DNA of 5,470 bases from Candidatus Muproteobacteria bacterium RIFCSPHIGHO2_01_FULL_65_16. Lineage in GTDB: Bacteria; Pseudomonadota; Gammaproteobacteria; Acidiferrobacterales; Sulfurifustaceae. Below the pieces are notes generated by a model. That model made no database searches, had not been told where the DNA came from, and worked only from the letters and a program-made list of their open reading frames with translations. Below, piece after piece: positions 1 to 5,470 of this stretch. The position numbers and the translations under genes were made by a program. The stretch is taken from positions 1,428 to 6,897 of the forward strand of contig MFSY01000098.1 of the NCBI GenBank assembly GCA_001785175.1, read 5' to 3'. The stretch's first letter is position 1. Each line of letters starts with the position of its first letter.

Positions 1-84
1 CGGCCTTGCCGTGCGCCGCTCCCAGAGATCAATCCCCATGGCGGCGAGATACTGCCGGCGCACCGCCTCGCTGCGTGACGTCAT
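1..84 (-). CDS. N-terminal fragment of an unidentified protein (possibly uracil-DNA glycosylase-like)
   Basis: Only the first 28 codons are in the window; the gene runs off the left edge. The start ATG (84-82) overlaps the TGA stop of the upstream lipoprotein gene (83-81) in an ATGA arrangement, which suggests translational coupling. A strong Shine-Dalgarno GGAGG (minus strand, 96-92) lies 7 bases before this ATG, inside the end of the preceding gene, so the start is well supported. The visible peptide begins MTSRSEAVRRQYLAAMGIDL and continues with WERR. A segment of the type YLxAMGIxxW near the N-terminus reminds me of the leader that precedes the catalytic domain in some proteobacterial uracil-DNA glycosylase-family proteins, but 28 residues contain no catalytic motif. 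The product name is a weak inference; that a real gene starts here is much firmer. Confidence 0.6.
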   Translation of the reverse strand, partial: MTSRSEAVRRQYLAAMGIDLWERRTARP

Positions 85-965
85 TGTTCCGCCTCCGTTA
101 TGGCCAGGATCCGCCCCCGCCCCTGCTCGGCGACCAGGACCGCACCGTTGGCGGTGAAGGCGATGCCCTGCGGATAGACCAGGCCGGTCATGACCACCTC
201 GAGCGCGCCGTCGTGGAAGCGCAGCAGCCGCCCCGGTTTCGTGTCTTCGGTGATCCAGAGCGCGCCGTCGGGCGCGAACCGGACCTGATCCGGCTCGTCG
301 AGATCGTCCACGACGGTGTCCATTGCTCCATCCTTGTAGGAGAGCACCCTGCCGGTCCCGGTTTCGGCGAAATAGATCGCGCCGTCCCTGGCCACCGCCA
401 GACCCTCCGGGCGGTTGAGGCCGCCGGTGATGACCTCGAAGGCGCCGTTGGCGCGCAGCCGGATCAGCCGGCCGTTGACCGTGTCCTCGGAGACCACGAG
501 CCCGCCGTCCGGAAGCATCCCGATCCCTTCCGGCTTGTTCAGCGTCTCGAGCACGCGCTGCCCGCCGGTGCGCGTGTTGATCTCGATGACGCGCCCGTCG
601 CTGACCTCCTCGGTGACATACAGATATTTTCCCCCGGCGAACAGCCCGTCGGGCCGGTCGAGACCGGAGACCAGCGTCTCGACCTTGCCGTCGCGGATGC
701 GCACGATTTTGCCCTTCCCGTCCGCCAGCTCCTGCGTGGCGTAGAGCGCGCCGTCGGCCGCGACCACCAGGTTGTCCACGCCGGGAAGGTCCTGCTGGTA
801 AACCCGGTACTGCCAGCCCGCGCCAGGCGTCGGCGCGGCGTCCTGGTCCGCCGCCGGCGCCGCGCGGGGAGGCAGACAGCCCGCAGCGAGAAGAAAATAC
901 AAAAACACCGCGGGTGTCACCTGCGCTGTCCTGCCAGATCGCCCCGTTCGCCCGGTCTGCGTCAT
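81..965 (-). CDS. Predicted outer-membrane lipoprotein with a six-bladed NHL/SMP-30-like beta-propeller
   Basis: From the ATG at 965 the product has 294 residues. The N-terminus carries several Arg and no acidic residue, then a hydrophobic stretch ending FLLAAGC, a plausible lipobox with Cys30 as the lipidated residue. Residue +2 is Leu, not Asp, which by the Lol rule predicts the outer membrane. A Pro/Ala-rich linker follows to about residue 50. The rest is six tandem repeats of about 40 residues starting near 60, 102, 142, 183, 222 and 262. Their common pattern is L-x-x-P-[DE]-G-[LI], then D-G-x-[LI]-Y-[VF]-x-E and G-R-[VLI], as in NHL/SMP-30/gluconolactonase-like propellers. The ligand or substrate is unknown; it could be a lyase, a lactonase or a binding scaffold. 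An in-frame ATG at 1007 would add 14 residues. Neither start has a well-spaced Shine-Dalgarno; I prefer 965 because it gives a normal-length signal peptide. The gene follows leuA, with the heptad element between them. Confidence 0.85.
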   Translation of the reverse strand: MTQTGRTGRSGRTAQVTPAVFLYFLLAAGCLPPRAAPAADQDAAPTPGAGWQYRVYQQDLPGVDNLVVAADGALYATQELADGKGKIVRIRDGKVETLVSGLDRPDGLFAGGKYLYVTEEVSDGRVIEINTRTGGQRVLETLNKPEGIGMLPDGGLVVSEDTVNGRLIRLRANGAFEVITGGLNRPEGLAVARDGAIYFAETGTGRVLSYKDGAMDTVVDDLDEPDQVRFAPDGALWITEDTKPGRLLRFHDGALEVVMTGLVYPQGIAFTANGAVLVAEQGRGRILAITEAEQ

Positions 966-1012
966 GCCTCGTTCATTCCCAAAGACCGCCGCTAATTGTT
1001 CCAGCATTCGCG

Positions 1013-1070
1013 GCGAAGAGCTATCAGCCTTTAGCCTTTAGCTGATAGCTGATGGCTGATGGCTGATCGC
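1013..1070. repeat. Heptad-phased palindromic repeat element downstream of leuA
   Basis: The dinucleotide GC occurs at 1013, 1020, 1027, 1034, 1041, 1048, 1055, 1062 and 1069, that is, every 7 bases without a break. The right half has four back-to-back copies of GCTGATN at 1041-1068. The left half includes two adjacent copies of CCTTTAG at 1028-1041. A perfect 10-base inverted repeat, AGCTATCAGC (1019-1028) and GCTGATAGCT (1041-1050), encloses a 12-base loop. The leuA stop codon (1076-1074) lies 3 bases from the element. On the leuA transcript the hairpin is not followed by a U tract, so it is not a standard intrinsic terminator. A T run exists only on the plus-strand side (1071-1075), where no gene ends. 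Confidence 0.8.
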
Positions 1071-1073
1071 TTT

Positions 1074-2624
1074 TTATATCGGCGTACCGGCCTGCGGGTG
1101 GGTGCGCTCCGCCGCCGGCCGGATCAGCTTGTTCAGGGCGTTGAGATAGGCCTTGGCCGAGGCGATGACGATGTCCGTGTCCGCCCCGTGGCCGTTGACG
1201 ATGCGCCCGCCCTTCTCCAGGCGCACGGTGACCTCGCCCTGCGAGTCCGTGCCGGTGGTGATGTTGCTGACGGAATAGAGCAACAACTGGCCGTTGGCGC
1301 CGACGATGCTGTCAATCGCCTTGAAGGCCGCATCCACCGGCCCGCTGCCCTCGGCCGCCCCTTTTTTCTCCGCGCCGTTCACCGCGAGCGTCACGTCGGC
1401 GTGGGGAACCTCGCCAGTCTGGGAACAGACCCTGAGCGCGACCAGGCGGAAGTGCTCGTTCTCGTGCTCCAGATCGGCCTCGGTCACGAGCGCCTGCAGG
1501 TCCTCGTCGAAGATCTCGTGTTTCTTGTCGGCCAGGTCCTTGAAGCGCTCGAACGCGGCGTTCAGCTCCTGCTCGGTCTTGAACTCGATACGGAGCTCGG
1601 ACAGGCGCTGGCGAAACGCGTTGCGGCCGGAATGTTTGCCGAGCACCATGCGGTTCGCGGCCCAGCCGACGTCCTCGGCGCGCATGATCTCGTAGGTCTC
1701 GCGCTTCTTGATGACGCCGTCCTGATGGATGCCGGACTCGTGGGCGAAGGCGTTCGCGCCGACGATCGCCTTGTTGGGTTGCACCGGAAAGCCCGTGATG
1801 CTCGACACCAGACGCGAGGCCGGGACGATCTGGGTCGTGTCCAGGCGCGTGTCGCAGGCGAAGAGGTCGCGCCGGGTGCGCACCGCCATGACGATCTCCT
1901 CGAGCGCGGCGTTGCCGGCGCGCTCGCCGAGCCCGTTGATCGTGCACTCGACCTGGCGCGCGCCGTTCAGCACCGCCGAGAGCGAATTGGCGACCGCCAG
2001 CCCGAGGTCGTTGTGGCAGTGGACGGAGAAAATCGCCTCGCCGGAGTTGGGCACGCGCTCGATGAGCGTCTTGATGAGCGCGCCGAACTGGTGCGGCAGG
2101 TTGTAGCCGACGGTGTCGGGGATGTTCACCGTGCGCGCGCCGGCGGCGATCACCGCCTCGAGCACGCGGCACAGAAAATCAATCTCCGAGCGCCCCGCGT
2201 CTTCGGGCGAGAACTCGACATCGTCGGTGTATTTGCGCGCGTGCCGCACCGCCCAGACCGCGCGATCGAGCACCTGCTCGGGGGTCATGCGCAGCTTGTT
2301 TTGCATGTGGATCGGGCTGGTGGCGATGAAGGTATGGATGCGCGCGCGCTTAGCGGGCCGCAACGCCTCGGCCGCGCGGTCAATGTCCTTCTCCACCGCA
2401 CGCGCCAGGGCGCAGACGGCGCTTTCGGTGATCGCCGCGGCCACGGCCTTCACCGCCTCGAAGTCGCCGGGGCTCGCCACCGGGAAGCCGGCCTCGATGA
2501 TGTCCACGCGCATGCGCTCCAACTGCCTGGCGATGCGCACCTTCTCGTCGCGCGTCATCGAGGCGCCCGGGCTCTGCTCGCCGTCGCGCAGCGTGGTGTC
2601 AAAAATGATCAACTGGTCGTTCAT
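1074..2624 (-). CDS. leuA: 2-isopropylmalate synthase
   Basis: LeuA condenses acetyl-CoA with 2-ketoisovalerate to 2-isopropylmalate, the first committed step of leucine synthesis, in the cytoplasm. The product has 516 residues, close to the E. coli length. The TIM-barrel catalytic domain opens with [13 protein letters not shown] (residues 8-20). Expected divalent-metal ligands are present: Asp14, His202 and His204 in HCHNDLG, and Asn238 in [17 protein letters not shown] (296-303) follows in the linker region. Residues from about 390 to the end form the C-terminal regulatory domain that normally binds leucine for feedback inhibition, and it looks intact. The start at 2624 is chosen over an in-frame ATG at 2639 because the protein then begins [11 protein letters not shown] like its homologues, and AGAGG lies 7 bases upstream. 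It is separated from pssA by 341 bases, so it may have its own promoter. Confidence 0.98.
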   Translation of the reverse strand: MNDQLIIFDTTLRDGEQSPGASMTRDEKVRIARQLERMRVDIIEAGFPVASPGDFEAVKAVAAAITESAVCALARAVEKDIDRAAEALRPAKRARIHTFIATSPIHMQNKLRMTPEQVLDRAVWAVRHARKYTDDVEFSPEDAGRSEIDFLCRVLEAVIAAGARTVNIPDTVGYNLPHQFGALIKTLIERVPNSGEAIFSVHCHNDLGLAVANSLSAVLNGARQVECTINGLGERAGNAALEEIVMAVRTRRDLFACDTRLDTTQIVPASRLVSSITGFPVQPNKAIVGANAFAHESGIHQDGVIKKRETYEIMRAEDVGWAANRMVLGKHSGRNAFRQRLSELRIEFKTEQELNAAFERFKDLADKKHEIFDEDLQALVTEADLEHENEHFRLVALRVCSQTGEVPHADVTLAVNGAEKKGAAEGSGPVDAAFKAIDSIVGANGQLLLYSVSNITTGTDSQGEVTVRLEKGGRIVNGHGADTDIVIASAKAYLNALNKLIRPAAERTHPQAGTPI

Positions 2625-2648
2625 GGGTCGCCTCTGCATGGCTTTTTA

Positions 2649-2674
2649 ACATGATTCCGCCTGGGAAATCATGT
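2649..2674. repeat. Inverted repeat just upstream of the leuA ribosome-binding site
   Basis: ACATGATTCC (2649-2658) and GGAAATCATGT (2664-2674) form a 10-pair stem with one bulged base and a 5-base loop. It ends 14 bases before the leuA Shine-Dalgarno AGAGG (2635-2631). On the leuA strand it is followed by TTAAAAAG, not by Us, so it is not an intrinsic terminator. It could be a protein-binding palindrome or an mRNA hairpin in the leuA leader; nothing here distinguishes these. Confidence 0.45.
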
Positions 2675-2687
2675 GCACAATCGGTCG

Positions 2688-2735
2688 GGTCGGGTGCGTA
2701 TTATGTTCCTCGCCAGGAATTGAAGGTCGGGTGCG
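2688..2735. repeat. Pair of 11-base direct repeats, REP-like
   Basis: GGTCGGGTGCG occurs at 2688-2698 and again at 2725-2735. The second copy continues into a short palindrome, TGCGCC (2732-2737), TAGC, GGCGCA (2742-2747). A GGGTGCGCC...GGCGCA arrangement is reminiscent of short extragenic palindromic (REP-type) sequences. The exact copies are seen directly; membership of a REP family is inference. Confidence 0.4.
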
Positions 2736-2736
2736 C

Positions 2737-2835
2737 CTAGCGGCGCAGCAGCAGGGGGACGGCGAGCAGAGGGCGTGCGGTTGCGCCGCGGGCGGCGCGG
2801 ACGAAGGTGTGGAAATTGAGGAACCGGCGGTCCAT
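2737..2835 (-). CDS. Candidate 32-residue leader peptide upstream of leuA (doubtful)
   Basis: An ATG at 2835-2833 opens a 32-codon ORF ending in TAG (2739-2737), 112 bases before leuA. Its C-terminus reads PLLAVPLLLRR, with Leu codons CTG CTC and then CTG CTG CTG shortly before the stop. Runs of Leu codons near the end of a short ORF upstream of leuA are the hallmark of attenuation leaders such as enterobacterial leuL. Against this, the ATG has no recognisable Shine-Dalgarno, there is no U-tract terminator between it and leuA, and CTG is a very common codon in GC-rich DNA. The stop codon also lies inside a REP-like palindrome. I regard it as more likely chance than real, and list it because of its position. 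Confidence 0.15.
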   Translation of the reverse strand: MDRRFLNFHTFVRAARGATARPLLAVPLLLRR

Positions 2836-2877
2836 GAGCAAAGCTTAAATCAATTCCGGCCGAATTTAAACCCTGAA

Positions 2878-2936
2878 CGCAAAGGCCCTGCTGTTGATTA
2901 TCCGATGCTTTTCTTTGCGCCCTTCGCGTCTTTGCG
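2878..2936. repeat. Cluster of CTTTGCG / CGCAAAG words downstream of pssA
   Basis: CTTTGCG at 2913-2919, CTTCGCG at 2922-2928 and CTTTGCG at 2930-2936 form a degenerate tandem array with 8-9 base spacing. The exact reverse complement CGCAAAG occurs at 2878-2884, so the unit can fold into a 7-pair stem with a long loop. Similar CGCAAAGACGC-type strings are, as I recall, common short intergenic repeats in many proteobacterial and environmental genomes. No promoter or terminator function is evident. Confidence 0.5.
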
Positions 2937-2965
2937 GCAAACAATCATACTTAATCATAACTTCC

Positions 2966-3742
2966 CTATGGTTTGGCGACCCGCTCCTGCTGCTTGTCCC
3001 GCGCCGGGCGCAGGAATTTGAGCACGGCCGCGAACGGCCCCGAAAGCGCGTAGCCCAGGAACACCAGGAACAGCACCTGCGGCGGGTCCAGGAAAAACAG
3101 GACGAAGGCCAGGGGCACGGCCAGGATGGACACGAACGGGATCCGGCCACGCAGGTCCAGGTCCTTGAAGCTGCGGTAACGGATGTTGCTCACCATGAGC
3201 ACCCCGGCCAGGATGGTGACCGCGAGCGCCAGGAGGCTGATGTCGCGCCCGGGCACGCCGGAGGCGTGCAGCACCCAGATGAAGCCGACGACCAGCAGCG
3301 CGGCCGAGGGGCTCGACAGGCCGATGAAAAAGCGCTTGTCGGCGGAGCCAACCTGGACATTGAAGCGGGCCAGGCGCAGGCCGGCGCCGGCCACATAGAT
3401 GAAGGCCGCGAGCCAGCCGAGCTTGCCCAGGCCCGAGAGCGCCCACTCGTACATGATGAGCGCCGGCGCGAGGCCGAAGGACACCATGTCCACCAGGCTG
3501 TCGTACTGGCCGCCGAAGTCGCTCTCGGTGTGGGTCAGCCGCGCCACGCGCCCGTCGAGGGCGTCGAGGACCATGGCGATGAAGATGGCGAGCGCCGAGT
3601 GCTCGAAGTTGCCGTTCATCGCCTGGACGATGGCGTAAAAACCGGCGAACAGGCTCGCCGTGGTGAACAGGCTCGGGAGGACGTAAATCCCCTTGCGCCG
3701 GTGCTTGACGGCCGGTGCGTGCTGGTTCCGGGATCGCTCCAT
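2966..3742 (-). CDS. pssA: CDP-diacylglycerol--serine O-phosphatidyltransferase (phosphatidylserine synthase)
   Basis: This integral membrane enzyme transfers the phosphatidyl group of CDP-diacylglycerol to L-serine, giving phosphatidylserine and CMP. The product has 258 residues. The CDP-alcohol phosphotransferase signature D-x2-D-G-x2-A-R-x8-G-x3-D-x3-D is complete, with Asp60, Asp63, Gly64, Ala67, Arg68, Gly77, Asp81 and Asp85. A basic N-terminus (KHRRKG) precedes about eight hydrophobic segments, for example near 25-42, 88-103, 110-125, 143-160, 167-185, 200-217 and 222-240. It is the CDP-alcohol-phosphotransferase type, unlike the unrelated phospholipase-D-type PssA of E. coli. The same frame stays open far upstream within psd, but the ATG at 3742 is chosen because it gives the family N-terminus and has a GGGGAG 10 bases upstream. 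The 23-base gap after psd implies one operon; Psd uses its product. Confidence 0.96.
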   Translation of the reverse strand: MERSRNQHAPAVKHRRKGIYVLPSLFTTASLFAGFYAIVQAMNGNFEHSALAIFIAMVLDALDGRVARLTHTESDFGGQYDSLVDMVSFGLAPALIMYEWALSGLGKLGWLAAFIYVAGAGLRLARFNVQVGSADKRFFIGLSSPSAALLVVGFIWVLHASGVPGRDISLLALAVTILAGVLMVSNIRYRSFKDLDLRGRIPFVSILAVPLAFVLFFLDPPQVLFLVFLGYALSGPFAAVLKFLRPARDKQQERVAKP

Positions 3743-3765
3743 ATTCTTGAATCTCCCCCTGATGG

Positions 3766-4413
3766 TCAGTGGGTCAGAAAGGCGATGATGTCGCGCGCGC
3801 CTTTTACCTTGTCGCCCAGCGCGACCTTGACCGCGCTCGATGTCGGCAGATAGACGTCCACGCGCGACCCGAAGCGGATGTAGCCGTAGCGCTCGCCCTG
3901 ACCGATGCGCTCGCCGGGCTGTACATAACAGAGTATACGTCGTGCAATGAGACCGGCAACCTGGACCACGACCACGTCGTCCCCCTCGTCGGTGCGGATC
4001 CACAGGGCGTTGCGCTCGTTGCTCTCCGCGGCCTTGTCCAGGGCGGCGTTGACGAAGCCGCCCTTGTGGTACCAGCGCTCCATGACCTTGCCCTCGGTCG
4101 GGCTGCGGTTGGAATGGACGTTGAACACGTTCATGAAGATGCTTATGCGCCGCGCCGGACGCTTGAGAAATGGGTCCCGGACCTCGCCGACCGCGATCAC
4201 CCTGCCGTCGGCCGGGGCCACGATCCCGTTGGGGGCGGCGGGTATGCGCCGCGGGGGGTCGCGGAAGAACTGGAGGATGAAGAGGGTCGCGAGCCACAGC
4301 GGCGCGGCCCAGACCCAGCCGGCGAAATAATGCGTCGCGGCCGCGGCGCCCACGATCAGCGCCGTATGCAGCCAGCCCTCGCGGGCGAGGATGGGGTATC
4401 TGACTTTGGCCAT
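3766..4413 (-). CDS. psd: Phosphatidylserine decarboxylase proenzyme, short (PSD-A) type
   Basis: Psd decarboxylates phosphatidylserine to phosphatidylethanolamine at the cytoplasmic membrane. It is made as a proenzyme that cuts itself between Gly and Ser to create a pyruvoyl cofactor. The product has 215 residues, typical of the short type rather than the roughly 320-residue E. coli type. The self-cleavage site is Gly182-Ser183 in IRFGSRVDVYLP, giving a beta chain of 182 residues and a small alpha chain. A hydrophobic hairpin at about residues 16-50 would anchor it. FFRDPPR (49-55), APADG (66-70) and NVFNVHSNRSP (95-105) match the family. The start is the ATG at 4413, beginning MAKVRYPILAREGW. 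An in-frame TTG at 4428 would add five residues, but GGAG lies 9 bases before the ATG. That GGAG is part of the heptad element's outer stem, which may limit translation. Confidence 0.97.
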   Translation of the reverse strand: MAKVRYPILAREGWLHTALIVGAAAATHYFAGWVWAAPLWLATLFILQFFRDPPRRIPAAPNGIVAPADGRVIAVGEVRDPFLKRPARRISIFMNVFNVHSNRSPTEGKVMERWYHKGGFVNAALDKAAESNERNALWIRTDEGDDVVVVQVAGLIARRILCYVQPGERIGQGERYGYIRFGSRVDVYLPTSSAVKVALGDKVKGARDIIAFLTH

Positions 4414-4419
4414 AGAAAG

Positions 4420-4496
4420 AAGCTCCAAGCTACAGGCTTCAAGCCGCAGGCTGAAAGCCCGACTCGGGCTTGCGGCTTATGGCTTGGAGCTTTCAG

Positions 4497-4497
<1 letters not shown>
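4420..4497. repeat. Heptad-phased nested inverted-repeat element between ilvC and psd
   Basis: GC dinucleotides occur every 7 bases in the left arm (4422, 4429, 4436, 4443, 4450, 4457) and every 7 bases in the right arm (4468, 4475, 4482, 4489, 4496). The two arms mirror each other about position 4463. Three stems can nest: AAGCCCG (4455-4461) with CGGGCTT (4465-4471) around an ACT loop; AAGCCGC (4441-4447) with GCGGCTT (4472-4478); and AAGCTCCAAGC (4420-4430) with GCTTGGAGCTT (4482-4492). The element reaches the ilvC stop codon (4499-4497) and ends 6 bases from the psd ATG. The inner stem is followed on the ilvC strand by only CTTTC, so at best it is a weak terminator. Confidence 0.85.

Positions 4498-5470
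<973 letters not shown>

Larger units (their letters stand above)
2625..2965. other. 341-base spacer between pssA and leuA: short repeats and palindromes, no firm gene
   Basis: This is the longest gene-poor stretch and the likely home of any leuA promoter or leader. From the pssA end it holds: a cluster of CTTTGCG/CGCAAAG words (2878-2936); an imperfect palindrome around AATTCCGGCCGAATT (2851-2865); a doubtful 32-codon ORF (2737-2835); two copies of GGTCGGGTGCG; a small hairpin TTCCTCGCCAGGAA (2706-2719); an octamer palindrome TGTGCACA (2672-2679); and a larger palindrome (2649-2674). CATAAT on the minus strand (2704-2699) resembles a -10 box, but I find no convincing -35 hexamer at the right distance, so I do not call a promoter. 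Longer frames through here are low-complexity Arg/Pro/Ala translations with no family resemblance. Confidence 0.6.

Noticed and set aside
6..995. 329-codon plus-strand open frame opposite the lipoprotein gene
   Set aside because: Its repeats are the antisense image of the propeller repeats. The minus frame has a lipoprotein signal and family motifs; this one has none.
1019..1075. Hairpin plus T run as a leuA terminator
   Set aside because: The T run lies on the plus strand, on the wrong side for leuA transcription; no plus-strand gene ends here.
1059..2654. 531-codon plus-strand open frame opposite leuA
   Set aside because: It is the antisense of a clear leuA. The Arg/Gly/Val/Leu-rich translation shows no family motif; long antisense frames are expected opposite GC-rich genes.
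2699..2704. CATAAT (minus strand) as the -10 box of a leuA promoter
   Set aside because: No acceptable -35 hexamer at 16-18 bases upstream; a single hexamer match is not enough.
2669..2944. 91-codon minus-strand open frame in the pssA-leuA spacer
   Set aside because: It translates the repeat words and a Pro/Arg/Ala stretch; no domain, and no convincing ribosome-binding site.
2671..3021. 116-codon plus-strand open frame across the spacer and the end of pssA
   Set aside because: No family resemblance; it runs into the antisense of pssA and crosses the repeat cluster.
2894..3853. 319-codon plus-strand open frame opposite pssA
   Set aside because: The translation is Gln/Glu/His/Arg-rich low complexity and mirrors the pssA codons; no ribosome-binding site or family resemblance.
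3743..4297. Upstream extension of the pssA frame into psd, as if PssA were a 443-residue fusion
   Set aside because: The extra residues are Arg/Pro-rich out-of-frame translation of psd. The ATG at 3742 has a ribosome-binding site and gives the normal family N-terminus.
4455..4471. AAGCCCG-ACT-CGGGCTT as an intrinsic terminator of ilvC
   Set aside because: The stem is good, but on the ilvC strand it is followed only by CTTTC, not a U tract, and psd is in the same direction shortly after. It is better explained as the core of the heptad element.

Overview
The window is GC-rich bacterial chromosome, and every gene I can support lies on the minus strand. Read in the direction of transcription (high to low coordinates) the order is: ilvC (5' end cut by the window edge), psd, pssA, leuA, a predicted beta-propeller lipoprotein gene, and the first 28 codons of a further gene cut off at position 1. 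The order ilvC-psd-pssA-leuA, with ilvBN normally upstream of ilvC, is a familiar proteobacterial arrangement. With the class I (about 338-residue) IlvC and the short, roughly 215-residue type of Psd, it points to a beta- or gammaproteobacterium, perhaps an environmental or autotrophic one. That placement is inference; I cannot name the species.

Layout: 4497-5470 ilvC (ketol-acid reductoisomerase, valine/isoleucine synthesis); 4414-4496 an 83-base spacer almost filled by a heptad-phased inverted-repeat element; 3766-4413 psd; 23-base spacer; 2966-3742 pssA; 2625-2965 a 341-base spacer with several short repeats and palindromes and one doubtful leader-type small ORF; 1074-2624 leuA; 1008-1073 a second heptad-phased element; 81-965 (or 81-1007) the lipoprotein gene; 1-84 the start of the last gene, joined to the lipoprotein gene by an ATGA overlap.

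Functionally, IlvC and LeuA are two steps of branched-chain amino acid synthesis: IlvC leads to 2-ketoisovalerate, and LeuA draws that into leucine. Between them sit PssA and Psd, two enzymes of phosphatidylethanolamine synthesis: PssA makes phosphatidylserine and Psd decarboxylates it. The lipoprotein has no known link to either pathway.

I see no mobile element, tRNA, rRNA, CRISPR array or unknown multigene system. The most interesting material is intergenic. Two repeat elements carry the dinucleotide GC at exact 7-base steps and form palindromes, and each begins at or within a few bases of the upstream gene's stop codon. In one of them the psd Shine-Dalgarno sequence sits inside a stem. A third spacer carries a different family of repeated CTTTGCG/CGCAAAG words.
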